In this document: in pieces, positions 10,006 to 18,685 of the stretch
Layout of the letters: each line of letters starts with the position of its first letter
Numbering within the stretch: the first letter of the stretch is position 1
Assembly: GCF_900102135.1 (NCBI RefSeq)
Contig: NZ_FMVJ01000017.1
Location: 1-64,000 of the forward strand
Reading direction: 5' to 3'
Length of the DNA stretch: 64,000 nucleotides
DNA from: Microvirga guangxiensis
GTDB taxonomy: Bacteria > Pseudomonadota > Alphaproteobacteria > Rhizobiales > Beijerinckiaceae
The notes under the pieces: generated by a model
What the model was told of the DNA's origin: nothing
What the model saw: only the letters and a program-made list of their open reading frames with translations
Databases searched by the model: none
Translations under genes and position numbers: made by a program

Positions 10006-10989
10006 ATGACGATTACACGCCGTACCGTTCTTGCAGGCACTGCTCTTGCTGCCGCTCCCTTCGGAGGAACAGCCGCCTTGGCTCAGACCACGCCCAACGC
10101 CGCACCCGCCGGCACAACATCCCCCCAGGCTCCGGGATTCTACCGCTACAAGATCGGCGACATCGAGGTGACCGCCATCAACGACGGTTTCGCACGCCGT
10201 CCTGTCGAAGGGTTCATCAAGAATGCGGAGCTCAAGGACGTTCAAGCGGCTCTGCAGGAGGCCTTCCTGCCCACCGACGCCTTTCCGATCACCTTCAACA
10301 CCCTCGTCCTGAATCACGGCGGCAAGATCACCCTGATCGACGTGGGCAACGGCGACAGCGGCGCGCCGACCTCCGGCCGCTGGATGGAAAATTTCCGCGC
10401 TGCCGGCTTCGATCCCGCTAAGGTGAACACGGTGGTCATCAGTCACTTCCACGGCGACCACATCAACGGTCTGCGCCTGAAGGACGGCACGGCGGTGTTC
10501 CCGAACGCCGAGGTGATGGTGCCTGACGCCGAATGGGCCTTCTGGATGGACGATGCCCGCATGAACCAGGCGCCAGAGGCCATGAAGGGCGCCTTCCAGG
10601 GCGCGCGCCGGGTCTTCGGCCCCATTGCCCAGAACGTGAAACGCTACGAGATGGACAAGGAGATTGTCCCCGGCCTGACGAGCATCGCCGCCCCAGGCCA
10701 CACGCCGGGCCACACGACCTACATGCTCTCCTCAGGGAACGGCAAGCTGATGGTGATGTCCGACCTGACGAACCATCCCGCCCTGTTCGTGCGCAATCCC
10801 GATTGGTCGGCCGTATTCGACATGGATGCGGACCAGGCCCGCGCCACCCGCCGCCGCATGCTCGACATGGCGGCTGCCGAGCGCGCGCAGGTTGCGTTCT
10901 ACCACGCCCCCTTCCCGGCCACCGGCCATATCGCCAAGGACGGCAACGGCTTCCGCTTCGTCCCGGTGCAGTGGAGCCCGGCGGTCTAA
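10006..10989 (+). CDS. Tat-exported metallo-beta-lactamase-fold hydrolase
   Basis: A 327-residue protein with a twin-arginine signal (TRRTVLAGTALAAAPF) and a probable cleavage after AALAQ, so it is likely folded in the cytoplasm and exported to the periplasm. The MBL metal motif HFHGDH is at residues 147-152, and further His ligands appear in APGHTPGHTT. This resembles the lactonase/hydrolase branch of the superfamily rather than a beta-lactamase; the substrate is unknown. Its stop overlaps the stop of the convergent cutA by four bases. Confidence 0.9.
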   Translation: MTITRRTVLAGTALAAAPFGGTAALAQTTPNAAPAGTTSPQAPGFYRYKIGDIEVTAINDGFARRPVEGFIKNAELKDVQAALQEAFLPTDAFPITFNTLVLNHGGKITLIDVGNGDSGAPTSGRWMENFRAAGFDPAKVNTVVISHFHGDHINGLRLKDGTAVFPNAEVMVPDAEWAFWMDDARMNQAPEAMKGAFQGARRVFGPIAQNVKRYEMDKEIVPGLTSIAAPGHTPGHTTYMLSSGNGKLMVMSDLTNHPALFVRNPDWSAVFDMDADQARATRRRMLDMAAAERAQVAFYHAPFPATGHIAKDGNGFRFVPVQWSPAV

Positions 10990-11315
10990 GTCGACCTGCC
11001 TGCCGTTTCCCCGATCAACCAGTCGAGAGTGGCGGCATCCGCGCTCTGCGGCTCGATGAAGAAAATGACCGGCGTCTCATAAGGATGCCGGTCTTTTAGG
11101 GCCTCGTGGACCTGTTCCTGGAGGCCTTTGCGAGTTTTGAGGATGCCGACCGCCTCTTGCCCGCGTTCCACGACCCCTTTCCAGGCATAGACCGAGCGCA
11201 TCCCCGGCAGCACGTTGATGCAGGCGATCAGGCCGTCGCGGACGAGGCTTTCGCCGATCGCGAGGGCAGTATCCACATCGGGAAAGGTCGTATAGACGAG
11301 AAGTGGGCGTTCCAT
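10986..11315 (-). CDS. cutA: Divalent-cation tolerance protein CutA
   Basis: A 109-residue CutA1-type protein, a trimeric ferredoxin-like fold linked to divalent-metal tolerance, precise role unsettled. Diagnostic blocks are VYTTFPDVDTALAIGESLV, LIACINVLPGMRSVYAWKG and HPYETPVIFF. Length fits the family. Its 3' end overlaps the MBL hydrolase gene tail to tail by four bases, and it is divergent from nadK. Confidence 0.95.
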   Translation of the reverse strand: MERPLLVYTTFPDVDTALAIGESLVRDGLIACINVLPGMRSVYAWKGVVERGQEAVGILKTRKGLQEQVHEALKDRHPYETPVIFFIEPQSADAATLDWLIGETAGRST

Positions 11316-11365
11316 GCTATGCCTGTGCTTCGTAGTCTCTTGAGGCGCAGCGAGGGTATCTGGGC

Positions 11366-12139
11366 ATGGCCCGTCGTTTCAACAAGATTGCATTCGTGGC
11401 CAGCGCCGCGCCCGATGCGCAGGGTGCGCTCGTCGCCCTGATGCGGCGTTATGAGAACGTCGCCCTCGAAGAGGCGGACGTGATCGTGGCGCTGGGCGGC
11501 GACGGCCTGATGCTGCAGACCCTGCACAAGACCATGGGCACGGGAAAGCCCATCTACGGCATGAACAAGGGCACGGTCGGCTTTCTGATGAACGAGTTCC
11601 GCGAGGAGGAGCTGTTCGAGCGCCTGGAGAATGCCGAGCGCAGCGTCGTCCACCCGCTCCTCATGGTGACCTGGGACGTTCAGGGCGTGGCCCACACGGC
11701 CCGCGCGATCAACGAAGTCTCCATGCTGCGCCAGACCTATCAGGCTGCGAAGCTGCGCGTGAGCATCGACGGGAAAGTCCGCATCTCCGAACTCATCGCC
11801 GATGGCATTCTCGTTGCGACGCCCGCCGGTTCGACCGCATACAACCTCTCCGTCGGCGGTCCGATCCTTCCCTTGAGTTCCCCCCTTCTCGGGCTCACGC
11901 CGATCTCCGCCTTCCGTCCTCGCCGCTGGCGCGGTGCATTGCTGCCGGATTACGCCAAGATCGAGATCGAGGTTCTGGAATCGCAGAACCGTCCTGTGAG
12001 CGCGGTGGCCGACCACACCGAATTCCGCAACGTGTCGCGCGTGCATGTTTCCATGGACAGAAGCGTCGACCTCGTGATGCTGCACGATCCCGGACATAGC
12101 CTCGATGAACGCATCCTGCGCGAGCAGTTCGGTTATTGA
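11366..12139 (+). CDS. nadK: NAD kinase
   Basis: Phosphorylates NAD+ to NADP+ using ATP in the cytosol. The catalytic GGDG motif is at residues 44-47 ([14 protein letters not shown]), followed by [14 protein letters not shown], the NEVSM substrate motif and the glycine-rich block [17 protein letters not shown]. The length of 257 residues is typical of alphaproteobacterial enzymes. It is divergent from cutA and followed 52 bases later by a MaoC-like gene that may be transcribed with it. Confidence 0.96.
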   Translation: MARRFNKIAFVASAAPDAQGALVALMRRYENVALEEADVIVALGGDGLMLQTLHKTMGTGKPIYGMNKGTVGFLMNEFREEELFERLENAERSVVHPLLMVTWDVQGVAHTARAINEVSMLRQTYQAAKLRVSIDGKVRISELIADGILVATPAGSTAYNLSVGGPILPLSSPLLGLTPISAFRPRRWRGALLPDYAKIEIEVLESQNRPVSAVADHTEFRNVSRVHVSMDRSVDLVMLHDPGHSLDERILREQFGY

Positions 12140-12191
12140 TTCTCAAGAGGCATGAGCAACATGCCCTTTCCGTCACACGGAGGATAACGTC

Positions 12192-12671
12192 ATGAACGAT
12201 GAGAACAGGCACCCGCGCGGCGGCCTCTATTTCGAGGATTTCACCGTCGGCGCCACCATCAAGCACCGTCTCACGCGCACGGTGACGCAGATGGACAACA
12301 TGCTGTTCTCCAACATGACGCTGAACCCGCAGCCTCTCCACATCGACGCGCATTTCTGCGCGACCGAGACGGAATGGGGCAAGCCGCTCATGAATTCCCT
12401 GTTCACGCTGGGCCTGATGATCGGCATCTCCGTCAACGACACGACGGTGGGCACCACCATCGCCAATCTCGGCATGACGGACGTGAAGTTTCCCGCGCCG
12501 CTTTTCGAGGGCGACACCATCAACGTGACCACGGAGATCGCCGACAAGCGCGAGTCGAAGTCGCGCCCCAATGCGGGCATCGTCGATTTCATCCACCGCG
12601 CCTACAAGCAGGACGGCACCCTCGTCGCCGAGTGCCGCCGTCAGGCCTTCATGCGCAAGAGGAACGCCTGA
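12192..12671 (+). CDS. MaoC-family (hot-dog fold) dehydratase
   Basis: 159-residue single hot-dog hydratase, probably acting on an enoyl-CoA-type thioester. The family signature is visible in YFEDFTVGATIKHRLTRTVT and in PLHIDAHFC, with Asp/His near residue 49-55 as candidate catalytic residues. GGAGGATAACGTC precedes the ATG. Its TGA overlaps the ATG of the CitE-like gene (TGATG), so the two are translationally coupled. Together they look like a hydratase plus C-C lyase pair, as in mesaconyl- or itaconyl-CoA type degradation, but no CoA transferase is adjacent. Confidence 0.88.
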   Translation: MNDENRHPRGGLYFEDFTVGATIKHRLTRTVTQMDNMLFSNMTLNPQPLHIDAHFCATETEWGKPLMNSLFTLGLMIGISVNDTTVGTTIANLGMTDVKFPAPLFEGDTINVTTEIADKRESKSRPNAGIVDFIHRAYKQDGTLVAECRRQAFMRKRNA

Positions 12672-13543
12672 TGCGCTCCCTGCTTTTCGTTCCGGGCGAC
12701 AGCCAGAAGAAACTCGAGAAGGGCCTGACCTCCGGAGCCGATGTTCTCCTGATCGACCTCGAGGATTCCGTTGCTCTCGACGCCAAGGAAGAAGCGCGCC
12801 GCATCACGTCCGCGTTCGTTGCCGAACATGGCTCCAAGGCTGAGCGCCCGCGCCTCTATGTGCGCGTGAACGGTCTCACGACAGGCATGATCGATGCGGA
12901 TCTCGACGGCGTCATGAAGGCTGCGCCCGACGGCATTGTCCTGCCGAAGACGATTGGCGGTGCGGATGTCGCGCATCTCGGCGCGAAGCTCGCCGTGCGT
13001 GAAGCCGAGTTCGGCCTTGAGGACGGCGCGACCCGCATCCTCGCCATCGCGACGGAGAACGCGGCGGGCGTCTTCGCCCTCGGCACCTTCAACGGCGCGA
13101 GCCATCGCCTCATGGGCCTCACCTGGGGCGGCGAGGATCTCTCCGCCGATCTCGGCGCGGAAACCAACCGCGACGAGGGCGGCGCCTATACCGATCCCTA
13201 CCGCCTCGCCCGCTCGCTCACGCTGCTCGGCGCGGCTGCGGCGGGCGTCGATGCCATCGACTCCGTCTACACGAATTTCCGCGACATGGACGGCCTCGCC
13301 GCCGAATGCCGCGCCGCCCGCCGCGACGGCTTCGTCGCGAAAATGGCGATCCACCCGGCGCAGGTGCCGGTCATCAATGACGCCTTCACACCGTCAGCAG
13401 AAGCCATCGAGCGGGCCAAGGCCGTGATCGAGGCTTTCAAGAACAATCCGGGCGCAGGCGTCGTCGGCGTCAACGGAGAGATGCTGGACCGTCCCCACCT
13501 GCTGCGTGCGGAGCGCCTGCTGCGAAGGGCCGGCGAGACCTAA
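12671..13543 (+). CDS. HpcH/HpaI-family CoA-ester lyase (CitE-like)
   Basis: A 290-residue TIM-barrel lyase of the CitE / malyl-CoA lyase family. It begins MRSLLFVPGDSQKKLEKG, with the metal-site block DVLLIDLEDSVALDAKEEAR, the VRVNGLTTGM strand carrying the conserved Arg, and MAIHPAQVPVINDAF near the end. Known members cleave (S)-malyl-, citramalyl- or beta-methylmalyl-CoA; which one applies here cannot be read. It starts on the last base of the MaoC gene's stop codon. The 3' end overlaps the convergent flavin reductase by four bases. Confidence 0.9.
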   Translation: MRSLLFVPGDSQKKLEKGLTSGADVLLIDLEDSVALDAKEEARRITSAFVAEHGSKAERPRLYVRVNGLTTGMIDADLDGVMKAAPDGIVLPKTIGGADVAHLGAKLAVREAEFGLEDGATRILAIATENAAGVFALGTFNGASHRLMGLTWGGEDLSADLGAETNRDEGGAYTDPYRLARSLTLLGAAAAGVDAIDSVYTNFRDMDGLAAECRAARRDGFVAKMAIHPAQVPVINDAFTPSAEAIERAKAVIEAFKNNPGAGVVGVNGEMLDRPHLLRAERLLRRAGET

Positions 13544-14148
13544 CCACCCGGCCGCGTGATCGAGAACTTCGTTTCCGGTGTCGCGACGAAATAGTCGCGG
13601 TAGCCCGAACGGGCGATGGGGCGCATGGCGGCGGTGTCGACGAAGCCGTTCACGATGTAGCGGTCGTCGATGTGAATTCCGACCACCTGCCCGATCACGA
13701 GGAAGTAGGATGCCTCGCCGCCTTGAAGCGGTGTGAGCGGCACGGTCTGCAGCCATTTGCATTCGAGGGCGGCGAGCGCGTCGGCCACGCGCGGCGGCTT
13801 CACGATCTGCGACGGCGCGGCTTTCAGGCCTGCATGCTCCATCTCGTTCACGCCGCGCGGCAAAACGGCGGAGGTGGCGTTCATCTGCTCGCGCAGATCG
13901 TAAGTCGCGAGATTGCAGACGAACTCCTTCGTCTCCTCGATGAAGGTGAGCGCATCCTTCTTGCCGGCGGACGAGAACGCCACCATCGGCGGGCGTTCGG
14001 ACACGGCGTTGAAGAAGGAATAGGGCGAGAGGTTGATCTCGCCCTTGGCGCTCATGGCCGTGATCCAGCCGATGGGACGGGGTGTCACGATGGCCTTGAA
14101 CGGATCGTGCGGCAGGCCGTGGGCATTGCTGGCTGTATCGTAGAACAT
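13540..14148 (-). CDS. Flavin reductase-like (FMN-binding split-barrel) protein
   Basis: About 202 residues. The sequence FKAIVTPRPIGWITAMSAKG is typical of the flavin-reductase-like split-barrel family, and SPYSFFNAVSERPPMVAFSS supplies the FMN-contact segment. Such proteins reduce or bind FMN/FAD and often serve a partner oxygenase; none is obvious nearby. The start at 14148 is chosen because GGAAAAGG precedes it, and the upstream extension in the same frame is low-complexity. It is downstream of a nitroreductase on the same strand, 61 bases apart, suggesting a two-gene redox operon. Confidence 0.88.
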   Translation of the reverse strand: MFYDTASNAHGLPHDPFKAIVTPRPIGWITAMSAKGEINLSPYSFFNAVSERPPMVAFSSAGKKDALTFIEETKEFVCNLATYDLREQMNATSAVLPRGVNEMEHAGLKAAPSQIVKPPRVADALAALECKWLQTVPLTPLQGGEASYFLVIGQVVGIHIDDRYIVNGFVDTAAMRPIARSGYRDYFVATPETKFSITRPGG

Positions 14149-14209
14149 GAGGCCTTTTCCGGCGAAGTGGACACCGGTTCGCCGCTGGAAAATGCGGCGA
14201 ACAGAATTC

Positions 14210-14773
14210 TCAGAACCGGGTGACGATGTCGGCGAGGTTCGGGCGGTCGCGGTCGGTGGGCTTCTCCGTCGGCGTGCCGATATGGACGAAGCCGGCGATC
14301 CGCTCGTTGGGGGCAAGGCCCAGGGCGTCGAGCACGCGGCGGTCGAAGGCCGCCCAACCCGAGAGCCAGGATGCGCCGTAGCCCATGGCTGTCGCTCCGT
14401 GCAGCAGGTTCATGCACACGGCACCCGCCGAGAGAACCTGCTCCCATTCGGGGATCTTCACATGCGGCGTGACGCGGGACACCACCGCGACCACCAGCGG
14501 GGCTTTGGAGAAGCGCTCCCGCTCGGCGGCGAGCTTGTCCGCATCGGCACCCGGATTGTCGGCCTGAAAGGCCTTGACCAGAACCTCCCCCAGACGCTGG
14601 CGGGCCTCGCCCTCGATGAGGATGAAGCGCCAGGGCACGAGCTTGCCATGGTCGGGCACCCGGGCCGCCGCGGTGAGCAGGGTCTCTACCTCTTCTGCGC
14701 TCGGACCAGGCCCGCCCAGCCAGCGCGGCGGCACGGAACGGCGGCTCAAAAGGCTGGAAAGGTTATCATTCAT
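14210..14773 (-). CDS. Nitroreductase-family FMN oxidoreductase (YdjA-like)
   Basis: 187 residues, the short single-domain nitroreductase type. Family features are LLSRRSVPPRWL near the N-terminus (Arg contacts to FMN phosphate), AARVPDHGKLVPWRFI, and GAVCMNLLHGATAMGYGASW. It probably uses NAD(P)H to reduce a nitro- or quinone-like substrate in the cytoplasm. It lies upstream of a flavin-reductase-like gene on the same strand. Physiological substrate unknown. Confidence 0.9.
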   Translation of the reverse strand: MNDNLSSLLSRRSVPPRWLGGPGPSAEEVETLLTAAARVPDHGKLVPWRFILIEGEARQRLGEVLVKAFQADNPGADADKLAAERERFSKAPLVVAVVSRVTPHVKIPEWEQVLSAGAVCMNLLHGATAMGYGASWLSGWAAFDRRVLDALGLAPNERIAGFVHIGTPTEKPTDRDRPNLADIVTRF

Positions 14774-15040
14774 GGGGACTTCATCCAGATTGGCTTATGT
14801 GGGACAATGTTTACGAATGTCCGTGGCGATTGCGGGCAGGACGCTTCGAGACCTGCCTTGGTCTTGCCGTGTTGCTGCTGTTGAGAACCGCGGGCGTTTC
14901 AAGACGCCAGGCCGTTGCACAATCAACAAATGGCAACGGATGTATAGGGGGAGCGCGGCAATCCGCCAAGCAGGTTCCTTTCTGAGGCTAATTCGATAGC
15001 CGGGAGGGGTAGCTGCTTTGCGAAGCGTCGCCGGAAGCAC

Positions 15041-17485
15041 ATGCAGACATCCTTACTCGGATCCGATGATCCCGTTCCAAGCCTGGAGTGGTCCAGGCGC
15101 CAGATGCTGCTGGCCTTCGGCCTCATCCTGGCTGCCTGGGCTCTGGCCGCCGCCATCTGGCCGCTGACCGGCTCTGTCGTCCCATGGGATTCCAAGAACC
15201 AGTTCTACCCCACTCTGCGCTATCTCGGAGCGGCGCTGGCCCATGGCGAGCTGCCCCTCTGGAACCCCTATCATTTCGGCGGCCACCCCTCCGCGGCTGA
15301 CCCGCAATCGCTTCTGTTCACGCCCACCATGCTCCTGTTCGGCTGGCTCGATCCCGAGCCGTCCATGGAGTTGTTCGACCTTGTGATCTTCGCGCATTTC
15401 CTGCCCGGGGCCCTGGCCTTCGTCCCGCTCTTCCGCCGCCGGGGCTGGCATTGGTCGGGCGCGGTGGTCGCGGCCATCGTGTTCATGCTCGGCGGTTCGG
15501 CCACGGCCCGCCTGCAGCATACGGGCATCATCCTGAGCTACGGCTTCTTCCCCCTCGCCTTCTGGCTCCTCGAAGAAGCCATGGACCGGCGATCCTACCG
15601 CTACGGCATACTCTTCGCCGTCAGCGCCTGCATGATGGTGATCGGTCGCGATCAGGTGGCCTTCCTCTGCGCCCTCACCCTGATCGGTCTCGCAGCGCAC
15701 CGCATCTGGGCGGCTCCGCAGCCCCTGTCCTATCTGCGCTCGCGCCTCCCCCTTCTGCTGAGCATGGCGCTCATAGGCGGTGCGCTGCTGGCGGTGCCGG
15801 TCATCCTGACCATGCAGTTCCTCGCCACCTCGACACGGCCCTCCTTCGGCTTCGGCGTGGCGGCCATGGGCTCCCTGCCCCCGGAGAGCCTCGCGACGAT
15901 CCTGTTCGGCAACATCTTCGGCTCGCTCCGCTGGACCTACGATTATTGGGGACCAGACTGGCACAGCCTGTCGGAAGGCACATGGACCGATCGGGCCACG
16001 AACTATCTTTTCATCGGCACGATCCCGGCGCTCTTCATCCTCTGGCACGGCATCGCAGGCGGCAGGCTCTTTGCCCGCGAATTCCGCTTCTTCCTGATCC
16101 TCGGCACGCTGGCGATCTTCTATGCGCTCGGCCGCTACACGCCCGGCTTCGAGGTGATCTTCGATCATCTGCCTGGCGTGAACCTCTATCGCCGCCCGGC
16201 GGACGCGACCTTCCTCATCAACACCGCCCTTGCCTTCGCCTCCGGCTATCTCGTCCATCGCTATGCTAACGAGGGAATGCCGAGCTGGAGCAAGGAAGCT
16301 CTGGGCCAGCTCCGCATCGCGCTCCCGGCACTGGCAGTCGCCCTCGTGATCGCCGCCATCGGCAGCGGAATCGCCTTTGCCTCGAAGGGCGGCTTCGTTT
16401 CATCGTCCCTCATGGAAGCGGGCGGCGGCCTTCTGGCGGCGGCCATCGTCATGGCGCTGGTCGCCAAGCTGAGCGGCAGCCCCTATCGCCGGGAGGCCGT
16501 TGTCGCGGCCCTCGTGGTGCTGACCGGCGCGGAGCTGATCAGCCGCCATGCAGCCTCGGCAATGAATGCCGAACCTGCGGGGCGCTATGCGGTCTTCACT
16601 CAGCTGCCGCCGGAGCAGCTGCAGGGGCTCCAGATTCTCAAACGTGAACTGGCGGAACGCCACAAACAGGGCGAATACCCCCGCGTCGAGATCCTCGGAT
16701 TGCAGGGCTCGTGGCAGAACGCCTCCATGGTCCTCGAGATCGAGGACATTATCGGCTATAACCCCCTGCGCCTCGCCGATTACGAGCGCGCCGTCGGTCC
16801 GGGCGAGAACGCCGAGGACCCGAACCTGCGCCAGTTCCCCGCGACCTTCCGGGGCTACGAATGCGATCTCGCGGGCCTGCTCGGGCTCGATTATCTCGTC
16901 CTCGACCGTCCCGTTCAGAAGCTCCCCCGCCACTTCCCGCGCCTGGCGGATGCGGAGGTGGTCTACGGCACCGGCAAGATGTGGATCTACCGCCTCAACA
17001 CCACAGGACGCCGCGCCTACATGGCTCATCACGTCCAGGCCGTGGACTCAGAAGCCGTGGTGGGAGCGGACGAGCTGCCCGATTTCAACCGTGAGACGGA
17101 GGCGCTGATCGACCAGGCGAGCATGCCTCTGCTCAACGCGCATTACGCACCTGTTCGCCCTGCCGGCACGAAACCGGACAGCAAGGTGAAGATCGTCAGC
17201 TACAAGCGGAATTCCGTAACGCTCGAGGTCGAGAGCGCCGAGCACGGCGTGCTCGTGCTGCACGACATCTATTATCCGGGCTGGGAAGCAAGCGTCGATG
17301 GCGAGCGCAGACCTGTGCTTCGCGCAAACCTCCTTTTCCGTGGCGTGGAAGTGCCCGCCGGCAAGCACCGTGTGGAATTCGCGTTCCGTCCCCTCTCACT
17401 AGAGAATTTAGTTGCAGCGGCTTCCGATCTCGTGGAAACCGAGGAGGCGCCGATCAAGACCGCTGTCGCCACACCTGTGCGTTAG
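15041..17485 (+). CDS. YfhO-like polytopic membrane protein
   Basis: 814 residues with about 11-13 predicted membrane helices in the first two thirds and a soluble C-terminal domain. Recognisable pieces are WDSKNQFYPTLRYLGAAL and LPLWNPYHFGGHPSAADPQS near the N-terminus, which resemble the first periplasmic loop of YfhO/GT-C-type glycosyltransferases. In Gram-positive bacteria YfhO is linked to glycosylation of cell-wall polymers; in this lineage a lipid-linked sugar transferase role is an inference. GGAAGCAC precedes the ATG. The next gene, 22 bases on, encodes an exported protein and may be its partner. Confidence 0.85.
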   Translation: MQTSLLGSDDPVPSLEWSRRQMLLAFGLILAAWALAAAIWPLTGSVVPWDSKNQFYPTLRYLGAALAHGELPLWNPYHFGGHPSAADPQSLLFTPTMLLFGWLDPEPSMELFDLVIFAHFLPGALAFVPLFRRRGWHWSGAVVAAIVFMLGGSATARLQHTGIILSYGFFPLAFWLLEEAMDRRSYRYGILFAVSACMMVIGRDQVAFLCALTLIGLAAHRIWAAPQPLSYLRSRLPLLLSMALIGGALLAVPVILTMQFLATSTRPSFGFGVAAMGSLPPESLATILFGNIFGSLRWTYDYWGPDWHSLSEGTWTDRATNYLFIGTIPALFILWHGIAGGRLFAREFRFFLILGTLAIFYALGRYTPGFEVIFDHLPGVNLYRRPADATFLINTALAFASGYLVHRYANEGMPSWSKEALGQLRIALPALAVALVIAAIGSGIAFASKGGFVSSSLMEAGGGLLAAAIVMALVAKLSGSPYRREAVVAALVVLTGAELISRHAASAMNAEPAGRYAVFTQLPPEQLQGLQILKRELAERHKQGEYPRVEILGLQGSWQNASMVLEIEDIIGYNPLRLADYERAVGPGENAEDPNLRQFPATFRGYECDLAGLLGLDYLVLDRPVQKLPRHFPRLADAEVVYGTGKMWIYRLNTTGRRAYMAHHVQAVDSEAVVGADELPDFNRETEALIDQASMPLLNAHYAPVRPAGTKPDSKVKIVSYKRNSVTLEVESAEHGVLVLHDIYYPGWEASVDGERRPVLRANLLFRGVEVPAGKHRVEFAFRPLSLENLVAAASDLVETEEAPIKTAVATPVR

Positions 17486-17507
17486 CGGGATAGTTGAACC
17501 TTTTTTG

Positions 17508-18440
17508 ATGATGATGTTCCTGAACTTCCGCTATCCGATTCTGAGCCTCCTGATCTGCGTGACGGCTTCCGCAGCCGCTGCCCAGAGCATGACTCAGCCT
17601 CTCGGAGCGGCCCCTCAGCCCTTTGGCCCGCCAATCCCGGGAGTGCCTTCGTTCTCTCAGAATCCGCCCCCGACCTTGAGCCTGAAGCAGGTGGTGGTGA
17701 ATGCGGGAGCGGCGTTCTCCGAAACCAACGAACCGATCCGGTCCGGGCTTCTCTGGCGGGTCTTCGAGGATAAGGGCGATACCACTCAGCCGAACATCAT
17801 CGCGCGCTCCAGCAATCCCACGCCGAGCTTCACGCTGGCTCCGGGCAACTACATCGTGCATGTGGCTTACGGGTTCGCCAGCGCCTCGAAGCGCATCAGC
17901 GTGCAGTCCGGAAACCTGAACGAGCGCCTTGTCGTCAGCGCGGGCGCGCTGCGCCTGAAGGGCGCCGTGGGCGAGAGCCCGATTGCCGCCAACCGCGTCT
18001 CCTTCTCCATCTATCTGCCAGAAGCGCAGAATTCCGAAGGCCGCCTCGTCATCGCCAACGCCAAGGCGAACGAAGTGATCAGACTGCCCGAGGGCACCTA
18101 TCACGTGGTGTCGACCTATGGCGACGCGAACGCCATCATGCGCAGCGATCTGAAAGTGGAATCGGGCAAGGTCACGGAAGCAACCCTCAATCACCGCGCT
18201 GCAACCGTCACGCTCAAGCTGGTGGCATCCGAGGGCGGAGAGGCCTTTGCAGGCACCGCCTTCAGCGTGCTCACGCCCGGCGGCGACGTGATCCGTGAGG
18301 CTATCGGCGCATTTCCCTCCGTCACTCTGGCGGAAGGCGAATACGTGCTGATCGCCCGTCACGAGGGCAAAGTCTATACGAAGGACTTCAAGGTCGAGAG
18401 CGGTCTCGACCGGGATATCGAAGTTCTCGCCACTCCATAA
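17508..18440 (+). CDS. Exported protein with repeated beta-sandwich-like segments, unknown function
   Basis: About 310 residues. Three ATG codons in a row (17508, 17511, 17514) precede a signal peptide (ILSLLICVTASAAAAQ). The mature part is proline-rich at first, then has at least three repeats of one pattern: a hydrophobic strand, a value such as TLAPGNYIVHVAYG, RLPEGTYHVVSTYG or TLAEGEYVLIARHEG, and then a strand like KVESGKVTEATL. This looks like tandem carboxypeptidase-regulatory or Ig-like domains. It follows the YfhO-like gene closely and is probably co-transcribed. No enzyme motif is seen. Confidence 0.8.
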   Translation: MMMFLNFRYPILSLLICVTASAAAAQSMTQPLGAAPQPFGPPIPGVPSFSQNPPPTLSLKQVVVNAGAAFSETNEPIRSGLLWRVFEDKGDTTQPNIIARSSNPTPSFTLAPGNYIVHVAYGFASASKRISVQSGNLNERLVVSAGALRLKGAVGESPIAANRVSFSIYLPEAQNSEGRLVIANAKANEVIRLPEGTYHVVSTYGDANAIMRSDLKVESGKVTEATLNHRAATVTLKLVASEGGEAFAGTAFSVLTPGGDVIREAIGAFPSVTLAEGEYVLIARHEGKVYTKDFKVESGLDRDIEVLATP

Positions 18441-18446
18441 GCAATC

Positions 18447-18570
18447 GGCCCAAAAGTGGAATCCACTTTTGGGGTCAACCGATGCTCATTCTTGAATTGG
18501 CGCATCGTTCGGGCGGAAAACCGGATCCACTTTTCACTGGCGCGGCCCGCTGGGTCCGCACGATGCGCCA
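18447..18570. repeat. Dispersed palindromic repeat, family R1 (two units)
   Basis: Unit 1 is a palindrome around AAAAGTGGAATCCACTTTT at about 18449-18473. Unit 2 has perfect 11-bp arms (TGGCGCATCGT at 18498-18508 and its complement at 18560-18570) enclosing a GGAAAACCGGATCCACTTTT core. Very similar units occur near 50840 and 58726-58838. It lies between the exported protein and the CBS-BON gene; any frame through it is not coding. Confidence 0.8.
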
Positions 18571-18685
18571 GACCCTGAACCTTTTTGCTCCCCCCGCATT
18601 GACCGGACGTCAAAAGCATTTGCGTTCGGTCGCGCCGGGCATGCGCTCACACTCTCAAGGCGTGACCTCGAGAGGGATGAAGCTC

